Shown here: positions 15,168 through 22,605 of the stretch, piece by piece
How positions within the stretch are numbered: position 1 is the stretch's first letter
How the letters are laid out: each line of letters begins with the position of its first letter
DNA from: JAYWDA01 sp043779185
GTDB taxonomy: Bacteria > Bdellovibrionota > Bdellovibrionia > Bdellovibrionales > Bdellovibrionaceae
Assembly: GCA_043779185.1 (NCBI GenBank)
Contig: JAYWEQ010000025.1
Location: forward strand, 1 to 37,729
DNA: 37,729 nucleotides
Reading direction: 5' to 3'
The notes under the pieces: generated by a model
Told to the model about the DNA's origin: nothing
Database searches by the model: none
What the model saw: only the letters and a program-made list of their open reading frames with translations
Translations under genes and position numbers: made by a program

Positions 15168-17267
15168 ATGCAAAACACCCGATCAGCATCAGTTGAAAAT
15201 AGCTTATGCGTAGATGACCTCGCTGCCAATACTATCGATATTCTGATCATCGGTGCAAGGGGCGAAGATATTTTAGCCAAAGAGGCCCGTTCTGGAATGC
15301 TACCTATCCAGGTATTGGAAACAAGTTCTTGCCCTGAGGCACTACAGTATTTGAGGACCTACGAAGTCGCATTGATCTTAGTCGATTTGCAGAATCCCGA
15401 GATCGATGGTGTTGGAACTATGAAAGCTATTCGTAAAAATTTAAAGTACAAAAAAATTCCGACTATTTTTTTGACTACGGCTGATAAGGACGACGGGTCC
15501 CTTTATCGGGAAAATCAATTCGAAGTGGTCGATTATATTTTCAAGCCTTTTCGGCCTGAAATTTTGCACTCAAAGATTAATGCATTTGTTGAGATGGCTA
15601 TCAAATCAAGACAATTGAAGGCCCAAAAAGATGTGATTCAATCCAGCCGACGGCGAGAGCGTGACCTGCAATTAGCCGCCATTGAAGTTGAAAGCTTAAA
15701 GCGATACCGCAGTTTAGCAGACGCGATTCCTCATATTGTATGGAAAGCCCATGCTGACGGGACGGTGGATTACTTTAATAAAGTTTGGTCTGATTATACA
15801 GGAATGAGTTCAGAGCGAAGTATGGGATCAGCTTGGCAAAATGCCATTTATCGCGGGGACAAAAAAAAACTCTTACAAAGTTGGATGCTTTCAACCAGCA
15901 CCCATCAAGCCTTCGAGGTTGAGTGTCGATTACGACGCAGCGACGGCGAGATGCGATGGTTTTGGATACAAGCGACGCCTGAACTCGATCAAGAAAGCGA
16001 AATCGTAGCTTGGCTGATCACGGGCACCGACATTCATGATCGCAAACAGACCGAAGCCAAAATGATTGAAGCTGAAAAAATGGCAATTTCAGCGAATTTA
16101 GCAAAAACCCATTTTTTGGCGAACATGAGCCACGAGATCAGAACGCCGTTAAATGCCATTTTAGGCTTTGCTGAATTAATTTTGAATCCAGCTCAGACCG
16201 AAGAAGAGCGTATTTATAGTGTTTCAACAATTCGGCGCAGTGGTCATCATCTTTTGAAAATCATCGATGAAATTCTAGATATTTCCAAGGTCGAAGCCGG
16301 CCACCTTGAAATTGAAAGTATTCAACTCAACTTGATTGCGATGCTATCTCAGTTGAAATCTTTGTTAAATGTGCAAGCGCTAAGTAAAAATCTTCATCTA
16401 GAATTTATTTTTGAATCTTCAATTCCAGAATTTATTTTTACAGATCCGAATCGATTGCGGCAAATTTTACTTAATATGATTGGAAATGCGATCAAATTCA
16501 CCTCAAAAGGATCCGTCCAGGTGCACCTGGAATGGCAGGAATCTCAGAAACCAGGTGAGGGGACTTTGTCTTTTCGAATTTGTGATACGGGTGTTGGTAT
16601 CGACGCGGCCCAAGCGGAAAGACTTTTTCAGCCCTTTATGCAAGTCGACAGTTCGACCACAAGAAAATTTGGCGGCACGGGATTGGGATTAGCGCTGTCA
16701 CGGCAATTTGCAGAGGCGATGAACGGGACCGTCAGCCTTGAATCCAGTCAACCCAACAAAGGAAGTACCTTTCTTTGTAAAATTAAAACTCGATGCGCTA
16801 ACAATGTGAAAATGGAATCTTCTTTGATTGAAAAACACACGGAAATCAACCGACCCTTCACGGACCGAGATCACCACATCTTAGCTGGAGTTAAAATCCT
16901 TGTGGTCGACGATGCGCCCGATAACCAAGTCTTAATCAGTCGGTTTCTAAAATCGGCTGGAGCAGAGGTAGAGCTTGCTGGGAATGGGGTTCAGGCCGTC
17001 GAAATGGCCATGAACGGCGATCATAAAATTGTGTTGATGGATATCCAAATGCCTCAGTTAGATGGTTATGAAGCCACGGCCATGCTTCGTCATCAAGGTT
17101 ACAAGCAACCGATTATTGCTTTAACAGCACATGCTTTTAAAGAAGAGCGGGACCGTTGTATCAGTGTGGGATGCACGGATCATTTAACAAAGCCTATTGA
17201 TCGCCACGTGCTGATCGAGCAAATCGCAAAACTCGTGAAATCGCAAATTTCTGAAAATGTTCTCTGA
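15168..17267 (+). CDS. soluble hybrid histidine kinase (REC-PAS-HisKA-HATPase-REC)
   Basis: Protein of 699 residues with no membrane segment. N-terminal receiver (about 22-145) keeps Asp73 (LVDLQNPEIDG) and the Lys in IFKPF, but the acidic pair that holds Mg is missing: G29-A30 stand where VDD is expected, so it may not be phosphorylated. PAS/PAC domain about 180-295 (the YRSLADAIPHIVWKA region); HisKA with His322 in FLANMSHEIRTPLN; ATPase domain with N-box NMIGNAIKFT, G1 DTGVGI and G2 GGTGLGLALS; C-terminal receiver (about 572-690) is complete with VVDDAPDN, Asp625 and Lys in LTKPI. GTAGGAGG precedes the ATG. No cognate output gene lies beside it, so the partner is unknown. Confidence 0.93.
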   Translation: MQNTRSASVENSLCVDDLAANTIDILIIGARGEDILAKEARSGMLPIQVLETSSCPEALQYLRTYEVALILVDLQNPEIDGVGTMKAIRKNLKYKKIPTIFLTTADKDDGSLYRENQFEVVDYIFKPFRPEILHSKINAFVEMAIKSRQLKAQKDVIQSSRRRERDLQLAAIEVESLKRYRSLADAIPHIVWKAHADGTVDYFNKVWSDYTGMSSERSMGSAWQNAIYRGDKKKLLQSWMLSTSTHQAFEVECRLRRSDGEMRWFWIQATPELDQESEIVAWLITGTDIHDRKQTEAKMIEAEKMAISANLAKTHFLANMSHEIRTPLNAILGFAELILNPAQTEEERIYSVSTIRRSGHHLLKIIDEILDISKVEAGHLEIESIQLNLIAMLSQLKSLLNVQALSKNLHLEFIFESSIPEFIFTDPNRLRQILLNMIGNAIKFTSKGSVQVHLEWQESQKPGEGTLSFRICDTGVGIDAAQAERLFQPFMQVDSSTTRKFGGTGLGLALSRQFAEAMNGTVSLESSQPNKGSTFLCKIKTRCANNVKMESSLIEKHTEINRPFTDRDHHILAGVKILVVDDAPDNQVLISRFLKSAGAEVELAGNGVQAVEMAMNGDHKIVLMDIQMPQLDGYEATAMLRHQGYKQPIIALTAHAFKEERDRCISVGCTDHLTKPIDRHVLIEQIAKLVKSQISENVL

Positions 17268-17308
17268 AAAAGAGTTCCTGGATGAAGTGAAAGAATTTAA
17301 CAAAAAGC

Positions 17309-17947
17309 TTAACCAAATAACTTATCAGCAGCGTCCGAAATATTCAGGGGCCCATGATAAAGCCATTTTTTTTCTAAACGTAAGACTTCCAAATGATACA
17401 AACTGCAATTAGGAATAGCGATCGGCTCATTTGGTGCGCCTTCGCAATGGTGCACCAGTCTCCGAAGGGTTCCTCCGTGGGTTGAGACCGCCAGTGATTT
17501 CAGCTCCGGCAGACCTTCAATTTCTTGCAAAATAAATTTTAAAGCGCGATCTCTTTGTTGGCGTTTGGTCTCGCCGTTCGGAAAAGCAAAATCAATATCC
17601 TTAGCCTCAATCGAAAGCCATTGTTGCCAGCTCTCTTCGCCATAAATTTTGATAATATCATCGCGCAGCTGCCCTTCTGGGTTTCCTAACCTAGCCTCCC
17701 GCAGGCCTTCTGATACATGGATGGGCACAAACAGGCCTTCTGAAACTATCTGAGCCGTTTCCAAAGCTCGCGACAAATCCGAACTTAGAATCAATTCTGG
17801 CGAAAATGGCGCCAGTTCAGTTTTTAATTGAAGGGCTTGCTGGCGACCCTGCTGATTCAGGGGAATGTCCGTGTGGCCCTGAAACCTGCGTTCACGGTTC
17901 CAATCGGTTTCGCCATGTCTAAAAATATAAATTTGCACAGAGTTCAT
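17309..17947 (-). CDS. histidine phosphatase superfamily protein
   Basis: Protein of 212 residues with the RHGE motif at 10-13 (phospho-acceptor His11), Arg60 in SSDLSRA, the acid Glu84 in EARLG followed by NPEG, and the second His157 in STHGGT. This is the branch 1 phosphoglycerate-mutase-like fold, which includes cofactor-dependent mutases, GpmB-type phosphatases and alpha-ribazole phosphatases. The substrate cannot be told from sequence; the short length and absence of an insert favour a phosphatase over a glycolytic mutase. It converges with the hybrid kinase (41-base gap without a visible terminator) and is divergent from the methyltransferase gene. Confidence 0.88.
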   Translation of the reverse strand: MNSVQIYIFRHGETDWNRERRFQGHTDIPLNQQGRQQALQLKTELAPFSPELILSSDLSRALETAQIVSEGLFVPIHVSEGLREARLGNPEGQLRDDIIKIYGEESWQQWLSIEAKDIDFAFPNGETKRQQRDRALKFILQEIEGLPELKSLAVSTHGGTLRRLVHHCEGAPNEPIAIPNCSLYHLEVLRLEKKWLYHGPLNISDAADKLFG

Positions 17948-18067
17948 GGCGACAGTTTATCAGACTCTGGGCCCTCGTCAGCCTCTTTACTTTTTTACTT
18001 TAACATTTTTTGAAATGTTCTTTAGGACGTTTTTCAATTATAGATCTTCCTTCTAAAGGAAAACCCT

Positions 18068-18946
18068 ATGGCTCGACGTCCTCCCGCAAAAGATTCTAGA
18101 TCTTCTGACTTTAAAAAAGACCGCGCGCCGGCAAAGGTTCAAGCTCGACCACCAAGTCGTCCACCCCATCGTTCGGCAGGTCCCGCGCGGACTCCGCAGT
18201 CGGACAAAACTTCAATTCCAAAATCTTGGCGTATTGTTGTCGGTCACCATGCCCTACGAGAAGCTTTTAAAGTTTTCCCTAAAACCAATCGCGAACTGTG
18301 GTTAAAAACGGGCTTCGAGACCTCACCCGAACTGCGGGAATTCGAAGAAATGGCTCAAAAAGCCAAAATTAAAATCCAAATTAAATCCGAAGCGACCCTG
18401 GATCGATTTTGCAGCACTCACCAGGGTGCAGCCCTTTTAAAAGAGGGTCAGCCAAAATGGGATGACTCAGTCGTCAAAGATTTTTCGACCTTTCTGGTTT
18501 TGGATGGCATCGAAGACCCCCATAATTTAGGGGCCATCCTAAGAACTTCTTGGCTGATGCAAGTCGACGGAATTTTTATCCCTGAAAACCGAGCGGTGCA
18601 ATTAACGCCGACCGTTCATAAGGTCGCTTGCGGTGGGGCCGAGCATGTTCCTGTCCAGACTTGCGTCAATTTTGCACCAACAACAGAAAAACTAAAAGAG
18701 ATGGGGTTCTGGATATTTGGCCTTAGTCACAAGGCTGAAAAGACGATTTTTGATTTTAAGCTTCCAGAAAAAATTGTCTGGGCGATTGGTGCCGAAGACA
18801 AAGGTTTACGCTCGACAACAGAGCGACTTTGTGATGAGTTGGTCAGCATCCCGCAGGTCAGTAATGCGGCGAGCTACAATGCTTCTGTAGCAACGGCTAT
18901 CGCTCTGGCAGAAACTTTTCGTCAGCATCGACTTTCTCAGAAGTAG
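18068..18946 (+). CDS. rlmB: TrmH-family (SPOUT) RNA 2'-O-methyltransferase, RlmB-like
   Basis: Protein of 292 residues. About 55 N-terminal residues are Pro/Arg/Lys/Ser rich and probably disordered. Then an RNA-binding substrate domain (about 55-135, beginning IVVGHHALREAFK) and the knotted SPOUT domain (about 140-290) with motif 1 LDGIEDPHNLGAILRTS, motif 2 AIGAEDKGL followed by SIPQ, and motif 3 SYNASVATAIALAE, which bind S-adenosylmethionine and RNA. The layout matches RlmB, which methylates the 2'-hydroxyl of G2251 in 23S rRNA, though other TrmH relatives are possible. AAGGAAA is the Shine-Dalgarno. An inverted repeat AACATTT/AAATGTT lies upstream at 18002-18019. Confidence 0.88.
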   Translation: MARRPPAKDSRSSDFKKDRAPAKVQARPPSRPPHRSAGPARTPQSDKTSIPKSWRIVVGHHALREAFKVFPKTNRELWLKTGFETSPELREFEEMAQKAKIKIQIKSEATLDRFCSTHQGAALLKEGQPKWDDSVVKDFSTFLVLDGIEDPHNLGAILRTSWLMQVDGIFIPENRAVQLTPTVHKVACGGAEHVPVQTCVNFAPTTEKLKEMGFWIFGLSHKAEKTIFDFKLPEKIVWAIGAEDKGLRSTTERLCDELVSIPQVSNAASYNASVATAIALAETFRQHRLSQK

Positions 18947-18976
18947 AAAAATACTTTTTACTTTCCATAATTACCT

Positions 18977-19006
18977 TTGACTCGGAGCCCTTATTCCCAG
19001 TAAAAA
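18977..19006 (+). promoter_or_regulatory. possible promoter of the tRNA-tuf operon
   Basis: TTGACT (18977-18982), an 18-base spacer and TAAAAA (19001-19006). The -35 is good and the -10 is four of six. It lies 59 bases before the first tRNA. Assigned by eye. Confidence 0.4.
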
Positions 19007-19014
19007 GTTCCGGT

Positions 19015-19043
19015 TGTCGAAATCACGAAAGATCGTGCCGACA
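19015..19043 (+). promoter_or_regulatory. two-part hairpin in the leader of the tRNA operon
   Basis: TGTCG (19015-19019) pairs with CGACA (19039-19043), and inside it CACGA (19024-19028) pairs with TCGTG (19033-19037) around an AAGA loop. GGCTG and six T follow. It could be a weak terminator after rlmB or a processing site just before tRNA-Thr; the position relative to the putative promoter favours a transcribed leader element. Confidence 0.4.
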
Positions 19044-19064
19044 GGCTGTTTTTTAAGTAAGCAG

Positions 19065-19140
19065 GCTGGTTTAGCTCAATTGGTAGAGCAGCTGATTTGT
19101 AATCAGCAGGTTGCGGGTTCGAGTCCCATAACCAGCTCCA
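19065..19140 (+). tRNA. tRNA-Thr (anticodon TGT)
   Basis: Acceptor stem GCTGGTT / AACCAGC with encoded CCA; D-arm TAGCTCAATTGGTAGAGCA; anticodon stem GCTGA/TCAGC around TTTGTAA, giving TGT; T-loop GTTCGAGTC. Encoded CCA ends at 19140. First of four tRNAs in the same order as the E. coli thrU-tyrU-glyT-thrT cluster. Confidence 0.97.
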
Positions 19141-19173
19141 GTTTTTTTGACTGGTTTACTTAAGGGACCTCGC

Positions 19174-19259
19174 GGACAGGTGCCCGAGTGGCTAAAGGGG
19201 ACGGACTGTAAATCCGTTAGCTTACGCTTACGAAGGTTCGAATCCTTCCCTGTCCACCA
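19174..19259 (+). tRNA. tRNA-Tyr (anticodon GTA)
   Basis: Acceptor stem GGACAGG / CCTGTCC with ACCA end; long variable arm of class II type; anticodon stem ACGGA/TCCGT around CTGTAAA, giving GTA. 86 bases including CCA. Confidence 0.97.
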
Positions 19260-19260
19260 T

Positions 19261-19291
19261 TTTTGTGAGAGTCTACTGGACTCTGACAAAA
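19261..19291 (+). promoter_or_regulatory. long hairpin in the tRNA-Tyr/tRNA-Gly spacer
   Basis: TTTTGTGAGAGTC (19261-19273) and GACTCTGACAAAA (19279-19291) pair over 13 positions with one G-G mismatch and a five-base TACTG loop. It begins two bases after the CCA of tRNA-Tyr. No T-run follows on this strand. Best guess: an RNA processing or folding element of the polycistronic tRNA transcript; on the minus strand it has the shape of a terminator. Confidence 0.55.
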
Positions 19292-19293
19292 GT

Positions 19294-19315
19294 GGAAGCT
19301 GCGCAAGCAGAGTTC
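19294..19315 (+). repeat. GNRA-loop spacer hairpin, copy A
   Basis: GGAA-G-CTGC, loop GCAA, GCAG-A-GTTC. First member of a repeated hairpin found in the spacers of this super-cluster (others at 20937, 22011, 22048, 23447, 24566 and 24688). The lower stem is imperfect here and no CTCTAA follows. Confidence 0.6.
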
Positions 19316-19354
19316 GCTCGAGTGGTAACGAGTCTGAATTGAAGACCGGAGTGT

Positions 19355-19431
19355 GCGGGAGTAGCTCAATTGGCTAGAGTATCTGCCTTCCAAGCAGAGG
19401 GTTGCGGGTTCGAGACCCGTCTCCCGCTCCA
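19355..19431 (+). tRNA. tRNA-Gly (anticodon TCC)
   Basis: Acceptor stem GCGGGAG / CTCCCGC with encoded CCA; anticodon stem TCTGC/GCAGA around CTTCCAA, giving TCC; T-arm GGGTTCGAGACCC. 77 bases. Confidence 0.97.
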
Positions 19432-19459
19432 AATGTCTGACTTCGGCGTTGCCCACAAG

Positions 19460-19534
19460 GCCCGTGTAGCTCAGTGGTAGAGCACACCCTTGGTAAGGGT
19501 GAGGTCGTCGGTTCGGCTCCGATCACGGGCTCCA
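19460..19534 (+). tRNA. tRNA-Thr (anticodon GGT)
   Basis: Acceptor stem GCCCGTG / CACGGGC with encoded CCA; anticodon stem CACCC/GGGTG around TTGGTAA, giving GGT. Last of the four tRNAs; tuf follows after 113 bases that contain long T-runs (19579-19590) and a possible -10 TATATT at 19604-19609 but no convincing -35. Confidence 0.97.
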
Positions 19535-19647
19535 CTTTTTCTAGGGGCTTGTGGCCGGGAGATGACGGTCTTGGTTTTTTGGTTTTTTTTAAAATGATTT
19601 GCTTATATTTAGAAATAAAAATTTAATAACTCTCTTCAGGAGGACAG

Positions 19648-20838
19648 ATGGCTAAAGAGAAATTCAACCGCAACAAGCCCCACGTTAACATCGGAACTAT
19701 TGGTCACGTCGATCATGGTAAAACGACTTTAACAGCGGCAATCACAACGACGCTCGCGGTCGAAGGTAAAGCAACAGCTATGACCTACGATCAAATCGAT
19801 AAATCTCCAGAAGAAAAAGAGCGTGGTATCACGATTTCTACTTCCCACGTTGAGTACGAGACAGAAGCTCGTCACTATGCTCACGTTGACTGCCCAGGAC
19901 ATGCCGATTACGTCAAAAACATGATTACTGGTGCCGCTCAAATGGATGGCGGAATCCTCGTGGTTTCTGCCGCTGACGGACCTATGCCACAAACTCGTGA
20001 GCATATCCTTCTTGCTCGTCAAGTGGGTGTTCCAGCCCTTGTTGTTTTCATGAACAAAGTGGACATGGTTGATGACAAAGAATTGCTTGAGCTTGTTGAG
20101 TTAGAAGTGCGTGAGCTTCTTTCTAAGTACGAATTCCCAGGCGATAAAATCCCCATAGTTCAAGGCTCTGCGACTCTTGGTTTATCTGGTGATATGTCTG
20201 AAATCGGTCGTCCAGCAATTAAGAGATTAATGGCTGCGGTTGATGAATACATCCCAACTCCAGCTCGTGCGACTGATAAAACTTTCTTAATGCCTGTGGA
20301 AGACGTTTTCTCGATCTCGGGTCGTGGAACTGTTGTGACCGGTCGTATCGAACGTGGAATCATCAAAGTAAATGAAGAGATCGAAATCGTTGGTATCCGC
20401 CCAACAGTAAAAACTGTTGTGACTGGTATCGAGATGTTCCGTAAGCTTTTGGATGAGGGTCGCGCTGGAGACAACTGTGGTTGTTTACTTCGTGGAACTA
20501 AAAAAGAAGACGTTGAGCGCGGTCAAGTTCTTGCTAAACCTGGAACAATCAAGCCTCACAAAAAATTCAAAGGCGAAGCTTATATCCTGACTAAAGAAGA
20601 AGGCGGACGTCATACTCCATTCTTCAACGGTTACCGTCCTCAGTTCTACTTCAGAACAACAGACGTGACTGGTGTTGTTACTTTAAAAGCTGGCACTGAA
20701 ATGGTGATGCCTGGTGACCGCGTAGAAGTGAACGTTGAGTTGATTGCTCCGATCGCCATGGAAAAAGAATTGCGTTTCGCCATCCGTGAAGGTGGTCGTA
20801 CCGTTGGTGCGGGTGTCGTCACTGAAATTGTAGAGTAG
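19648..20838 (+). CDS. tuf: elongation factor Tu
   Basis: GTPase that delivers aminoacyl-tRNA to the ribosomal A site. 396 residues, three domains: G domain (about 1-200) with GHVDHGKT, DCPGHADY and NKVD; domain 2 (about 208-300); domain 3 (about 305-396) ending in GGRTVGAGVVTEIVE. Codon use is strongly biased (CGT for Arg, few rare codons), as expected for a highly expressed gene. Domain 2 has C277-G-C279 where E. coli has V-G-V. AGGAGG precedes the ATG. The gene follows four tRNA genes as in the E. coli tufB operon, and a terminator hairpin lies just behind it. Confidence 0.99.
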   Translation: MAKEKFNRNKPHVNIGTIGHVDHGKTTLTAAITTTLAVEGKATAMTYDQIDKSPEEKERGITISTSHVEYETEARHYAHVDCPGHADYVKNMITGAAQMDGGILVVSAADGPMPQTREHILLARQVGVPALVVFMNKVDMVDDKELLELVELEVRELLSKYEFPGDKIPIVQGSATLGLSGDMSEIGRPAIKRLMAAVDEYIPTPARATDKTFLMPVEDVFSISGRGTVVTGRIERGIIKVNEEIEIVGIRPTVKTVVTGIEMFRKLLDEGRAGDNCGCLLRGTKKEDVERGQVLAKPGTIKPHKKFKGEAYILTKEEGGRHTPFFNGYRPQFYFRTTDVTGVVTLKAGTEMVMPGDRVEVNVELIAPIAMEKELRFAIREGGRTVGAGVVTEIVE

Positions 20839-20866
20839 GAATTTAATTTAAGTTTAAAGTGATTTA

Positions 20867-20892
20867 AAGGGGATTCCGAGAGGAGTCCCCTT
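20867..20892 (+). terminator. hairpin terminator after tuf
   Basis: AAGGGGATTCC (20867-20877) pairs with GGAGTCCCCTT (20882-20892) over 11 positions including one T-G, capped by a GAGA tetraloop. The following TTATGTGTTTTC is only a weak T-run, so read-through into tRNA-Trp and secE is likely. Confidence 0.65.
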
Positions 20893-20936
20893 ATGTGTTT
20901 TCAAGAGATCGCAAAAAGTTGCAGATTCCTGGAAAT

Positions 20937-20963
20937 GGAAACTGCGGAGCAGGTTCCTCTAAC
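20937..20963 (+). repeat. GNRA-type spacer hairpin, copy B, with CTCTAAC
   Basis: GGAA-A-CTGC, three-base loop GGA, GCAG-G-TTCC, then TCTAAC, which ends directly before tRNA-Trp at 20964. An extra half copy GCAGATTCCTG lies just upstream (20921-20931). Confidence 0.6.
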
Positions 20964-21039
20964 AGGGTAGTAGCTCTAACGGTAGAGCGAACGACTCCAA
21001 ATCGTTAGGTTGTGGGTTCGAATCCCTCCTGCCCTGCCA
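20964..21039 (+). tRNA. tRNA-Trp (anticodon CCA)
   Basis: Acceptor stem AGGGTAG / CTGCCCT with one T-G pair and encoded CCA; anticodon stem AACGA/TCGTT around CTCCAAA, giving CCA. Lies between tuf and secE, a common bacterial arrangement. Confidence 0.97.
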
Positions 21040-21088
21040 ATTTTTTAAGTGACTTATTGTTCCGCAAAGTTGAAAGAAAAGGGTGAAA

Positions 21089-21463
21089 ATGGACAATACA
21101 AATTCAAAGATTTTAACCTTAAGTTTCGGAATTGCTGCGGCTTTGATCGGCTTCACGCTGCACCTTCTGATCAAAATTTTCTCAGTATTTCGTATCGTTG
21201 CCGATGCCACTAGTTCTGATCTTGCAAGACACGGAATTCCTGTTGTTGTGGGCTTTGGATTATTCTTATTATTTCAATTTCATCCAAAGATTCGCGCCTG
21301 GGGTGAAGAAGTCATTTCTGAGGCTCGGAAAGTCATATTTCCCTCTAGCAAAGACACCACTTTGATGACTGTGTCTGTGGTTGTGATGGTTTTTATTTCT
21401 TCAGCGATTGTCTGGTCATTTGATATGTTTTCGGCCTATGTTGTTAAACTTTTAATGCGATAA
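21089..21463 (+). CDS. secE: preprotein translocase subunit SecE
   Basis: Membrane subunit clamping SecY in the general secretion channel. From ATG 21089 it has 124 residues and three membrane segments (about 8-34, 52-68 and 93-118), like the long E. coli form rather than the single-span type. The conserved cytoplasmic helix EEVISEARKVIFPSSKDT before the last span is the family signature. AAAGGGTG lies five bases before this ATG, so I prefer it to the GTG two codons upstream. nusG follows after 10 bases. Confidence 0.94.
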   Translation: MDNTNSKILTLSFGIAAALIGFTLHLLIKIFSVFRIVADATSSDLARHGIPVVVGFGLFLLFQFHPKIRAWGEEVISEARKVIFPSSKDTTLMTVSVVVMVFISSAIVWSFDMFSAYVVKLLMR

Positions 21464-21473
21464 GGATCTAGCT

Positions 21474-22010
21474 GTGGATAAAAAATGGTACATCGTTAAC
21501 ACACAGACCGGCTGCGAACAGACAGCAAAGACCGCTATTTTGGAAAGAATTAAATCTTCTAAAATGGAAAAGCACTTTGGCGACATTCTAATTCCTTCTG
21601 AAAACGTCGTCGAGCTTGTAAAAGGGCAAAAAAAGGAAAGATCACGTAAATTTTTCCCAGGTTATATCTTCGTAAATATGTTTTTAAATGATGAGACTTG
21701 GCATTTGGTAAAACATTCGTCTAAGGTCTCTGGGTTCGTGGGTGGTGGTATAAAAACTCGTCCTCCAGAAGTGCCCGAACACGAAGTTTTGCGAGTGACT
21801 CAGCAGATGCAGGGTCTTTCTGAAAAACCGCGCGCTAAAGTTAAGTTTGCAGTGGGTGAGAATGTCACTGTCGTTGATGGGCCTTTCAGCAATTTCAATG
21901 GAACTGTTGAAGACATCAATGAAGACAAAGGCAAAGTGAAAGTCCTTGTCAGTATTTTCGGCAGACCAACTCCCGTCGAGTTGGACTTCGTCCAAGTAGA
22001 AAAAAATTAA
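21474..22010 (+). CDS. nusG: transcription termination/antitermination factor NusG
   Basis: Binds the clamp of RNA polymerase, supports processivity and links polymerase to Rho or to ribosomal protein S10. 178 residues: NGN domain (about 4-115, WYIVNTQTGCEQ, RKFFPGYIFVNM) and a C-terminal KOW domain (about 125-176, VGENVTVVDGPFSNFNGTVEDI). GTG start at 21474 with AAGGATC upstream; the family start (M-x-K-x-WYIV) fixes it. It shares the secE transcript. Confidence 0.97.
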   Translation: MDKKWYIVNTQTGCEQTAKTAILERIKSSKMEKHFGDILIPSENVVELVKGQKKERSRKFFPGYIFVNMFLNDETWHLVKHSSKVSGFVGGGIKTRPPEVPEHEVLRVTQQMQGLSEKPRAKVKFAVGENVTVVDGPFSNFNGTVEDINEDKGKVKVLVSIFGRPTPVELDFVQVEKN

Positions 22011-22035
22011 TGGAAGCTGCGCGAGCAGATTCCTG
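22011..22035 (+). repeat. GNRA-loop spacer hairpin, copy C1
   Basis: T-GGAA-G-CTGC, loop GCGA, GCAG-A-TTCC-TG. It starts directly after the nusG stop. Identical over 25 bases to copy C2 at 22048. Confidence 0.7.
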
Positions 22036-22047
22036 AAGTAAGCAAAT

Positions 22048-22072
22048 TGGAAGCTGCGCGAGCAGATTCCTG
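22048..22072 (+). repeat. GNRA-loop spacer hairpin, copy C2
   Basis: Exact 25-base duplicate of copy C1, 37 bases downstream, in the nusG-rplK spacer. A further hairpin GGCTTG (22092-22097) / CAAGCC (22111-22116) and a TTTCTCTAA sequence (22131-22139) follow before rplK. Confidence 0.7.
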
Positions 22073-22169
22073 TAAAAGACCTTCGGCATTCGGCTTGAAG
22101 GCAATTGAAGCAAGCCTTAACAAAAACTTGTTTCTCTAAAAATGACCATTTGTCAGGAGTGGGTAATAT

Positions 22170-22595
22170 ATGGCCAAAAAAGTAACTGGCATGATTAAAC
22201 TACAGATACCGGCAGGGAAAGCGAATCCAGCTCCTCCCGTTGGACCGGCGCTCGGGCAGCATGGCGTGAACATCATGGAGTTCTGTAAGCAATTTAATGC
22301 TCGGACTCAAAAAGCAGGCGATGATATTATTCCAATCATCATCACTGTTTATCAAGATCGTTCGTTCACGTTCATCACCAAGACGCCACCGGTTGCATCT
22401 CTTTTGAAAAAGGCAGTAAAGATCGAATCAGGATCTAAAATGCCCCAAAAGGATAAAGTCGGAAAAGTGAAAACGGCGGATATTCGTAAAATCGCCGAAC
22501 AAAAACTGCCTGATCTCAACTGTATGAAAGTTGAATCAGCGATGTCTCAAGTGATTGGCACCGCCAAGAGCATGGGACTAGAAGTTCAGGAATAG
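22170..22595 (+). CDS. rplK: 50S ribosomal protein L11
   Basis: Binds the GTPase-associated centre of 23S rRNA. 141 residues, normal length, with an N-terminal domain holding the Pro-rich PAGKANPAPPVGPALGQ and GVNIMEFCKQFNA, and a C-terminal RNA-binding domain from about 72 (PVASLLKKA). AGGAGTGG precedes the ATG. The 159-base spacer upstream carries duplicate hairpins, so this gene may have its own regulated leader. Confidence 0.98.
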   Translation: MAKKVTGMIKLQIPAGKANPAPPVGPALGQHGVNIMEFCKQFNARTQKAGDDIIPIIITVYQDRSFTFITKTPPVASLLKKAVKIESGSKMPQKDKVGKVKTADIRKIAEQKLPDLNCMKVESAMSQVIGTAKSMGLEVQE

Positions 22596-22605
22596 GTGGT
22601 GATGT

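Noticed and set aside
19071..19456. Minus-strand reading frames across the tRNA cluster, with peptides such as GYGTRTRNL and TGKDSNLR
   Set aside because: They are antisense readings of tRNA T-arms and acceptor ends, a well-known source of false genes; all four tRNAs fold perfectly on the plus strand.
20959..21210. Minus-strand frame ending in a GRRDSNPQPNDLE-type peptide
   Set aside because: Antisense of tRNA-Trp and the start of secE, the same artefact as above.
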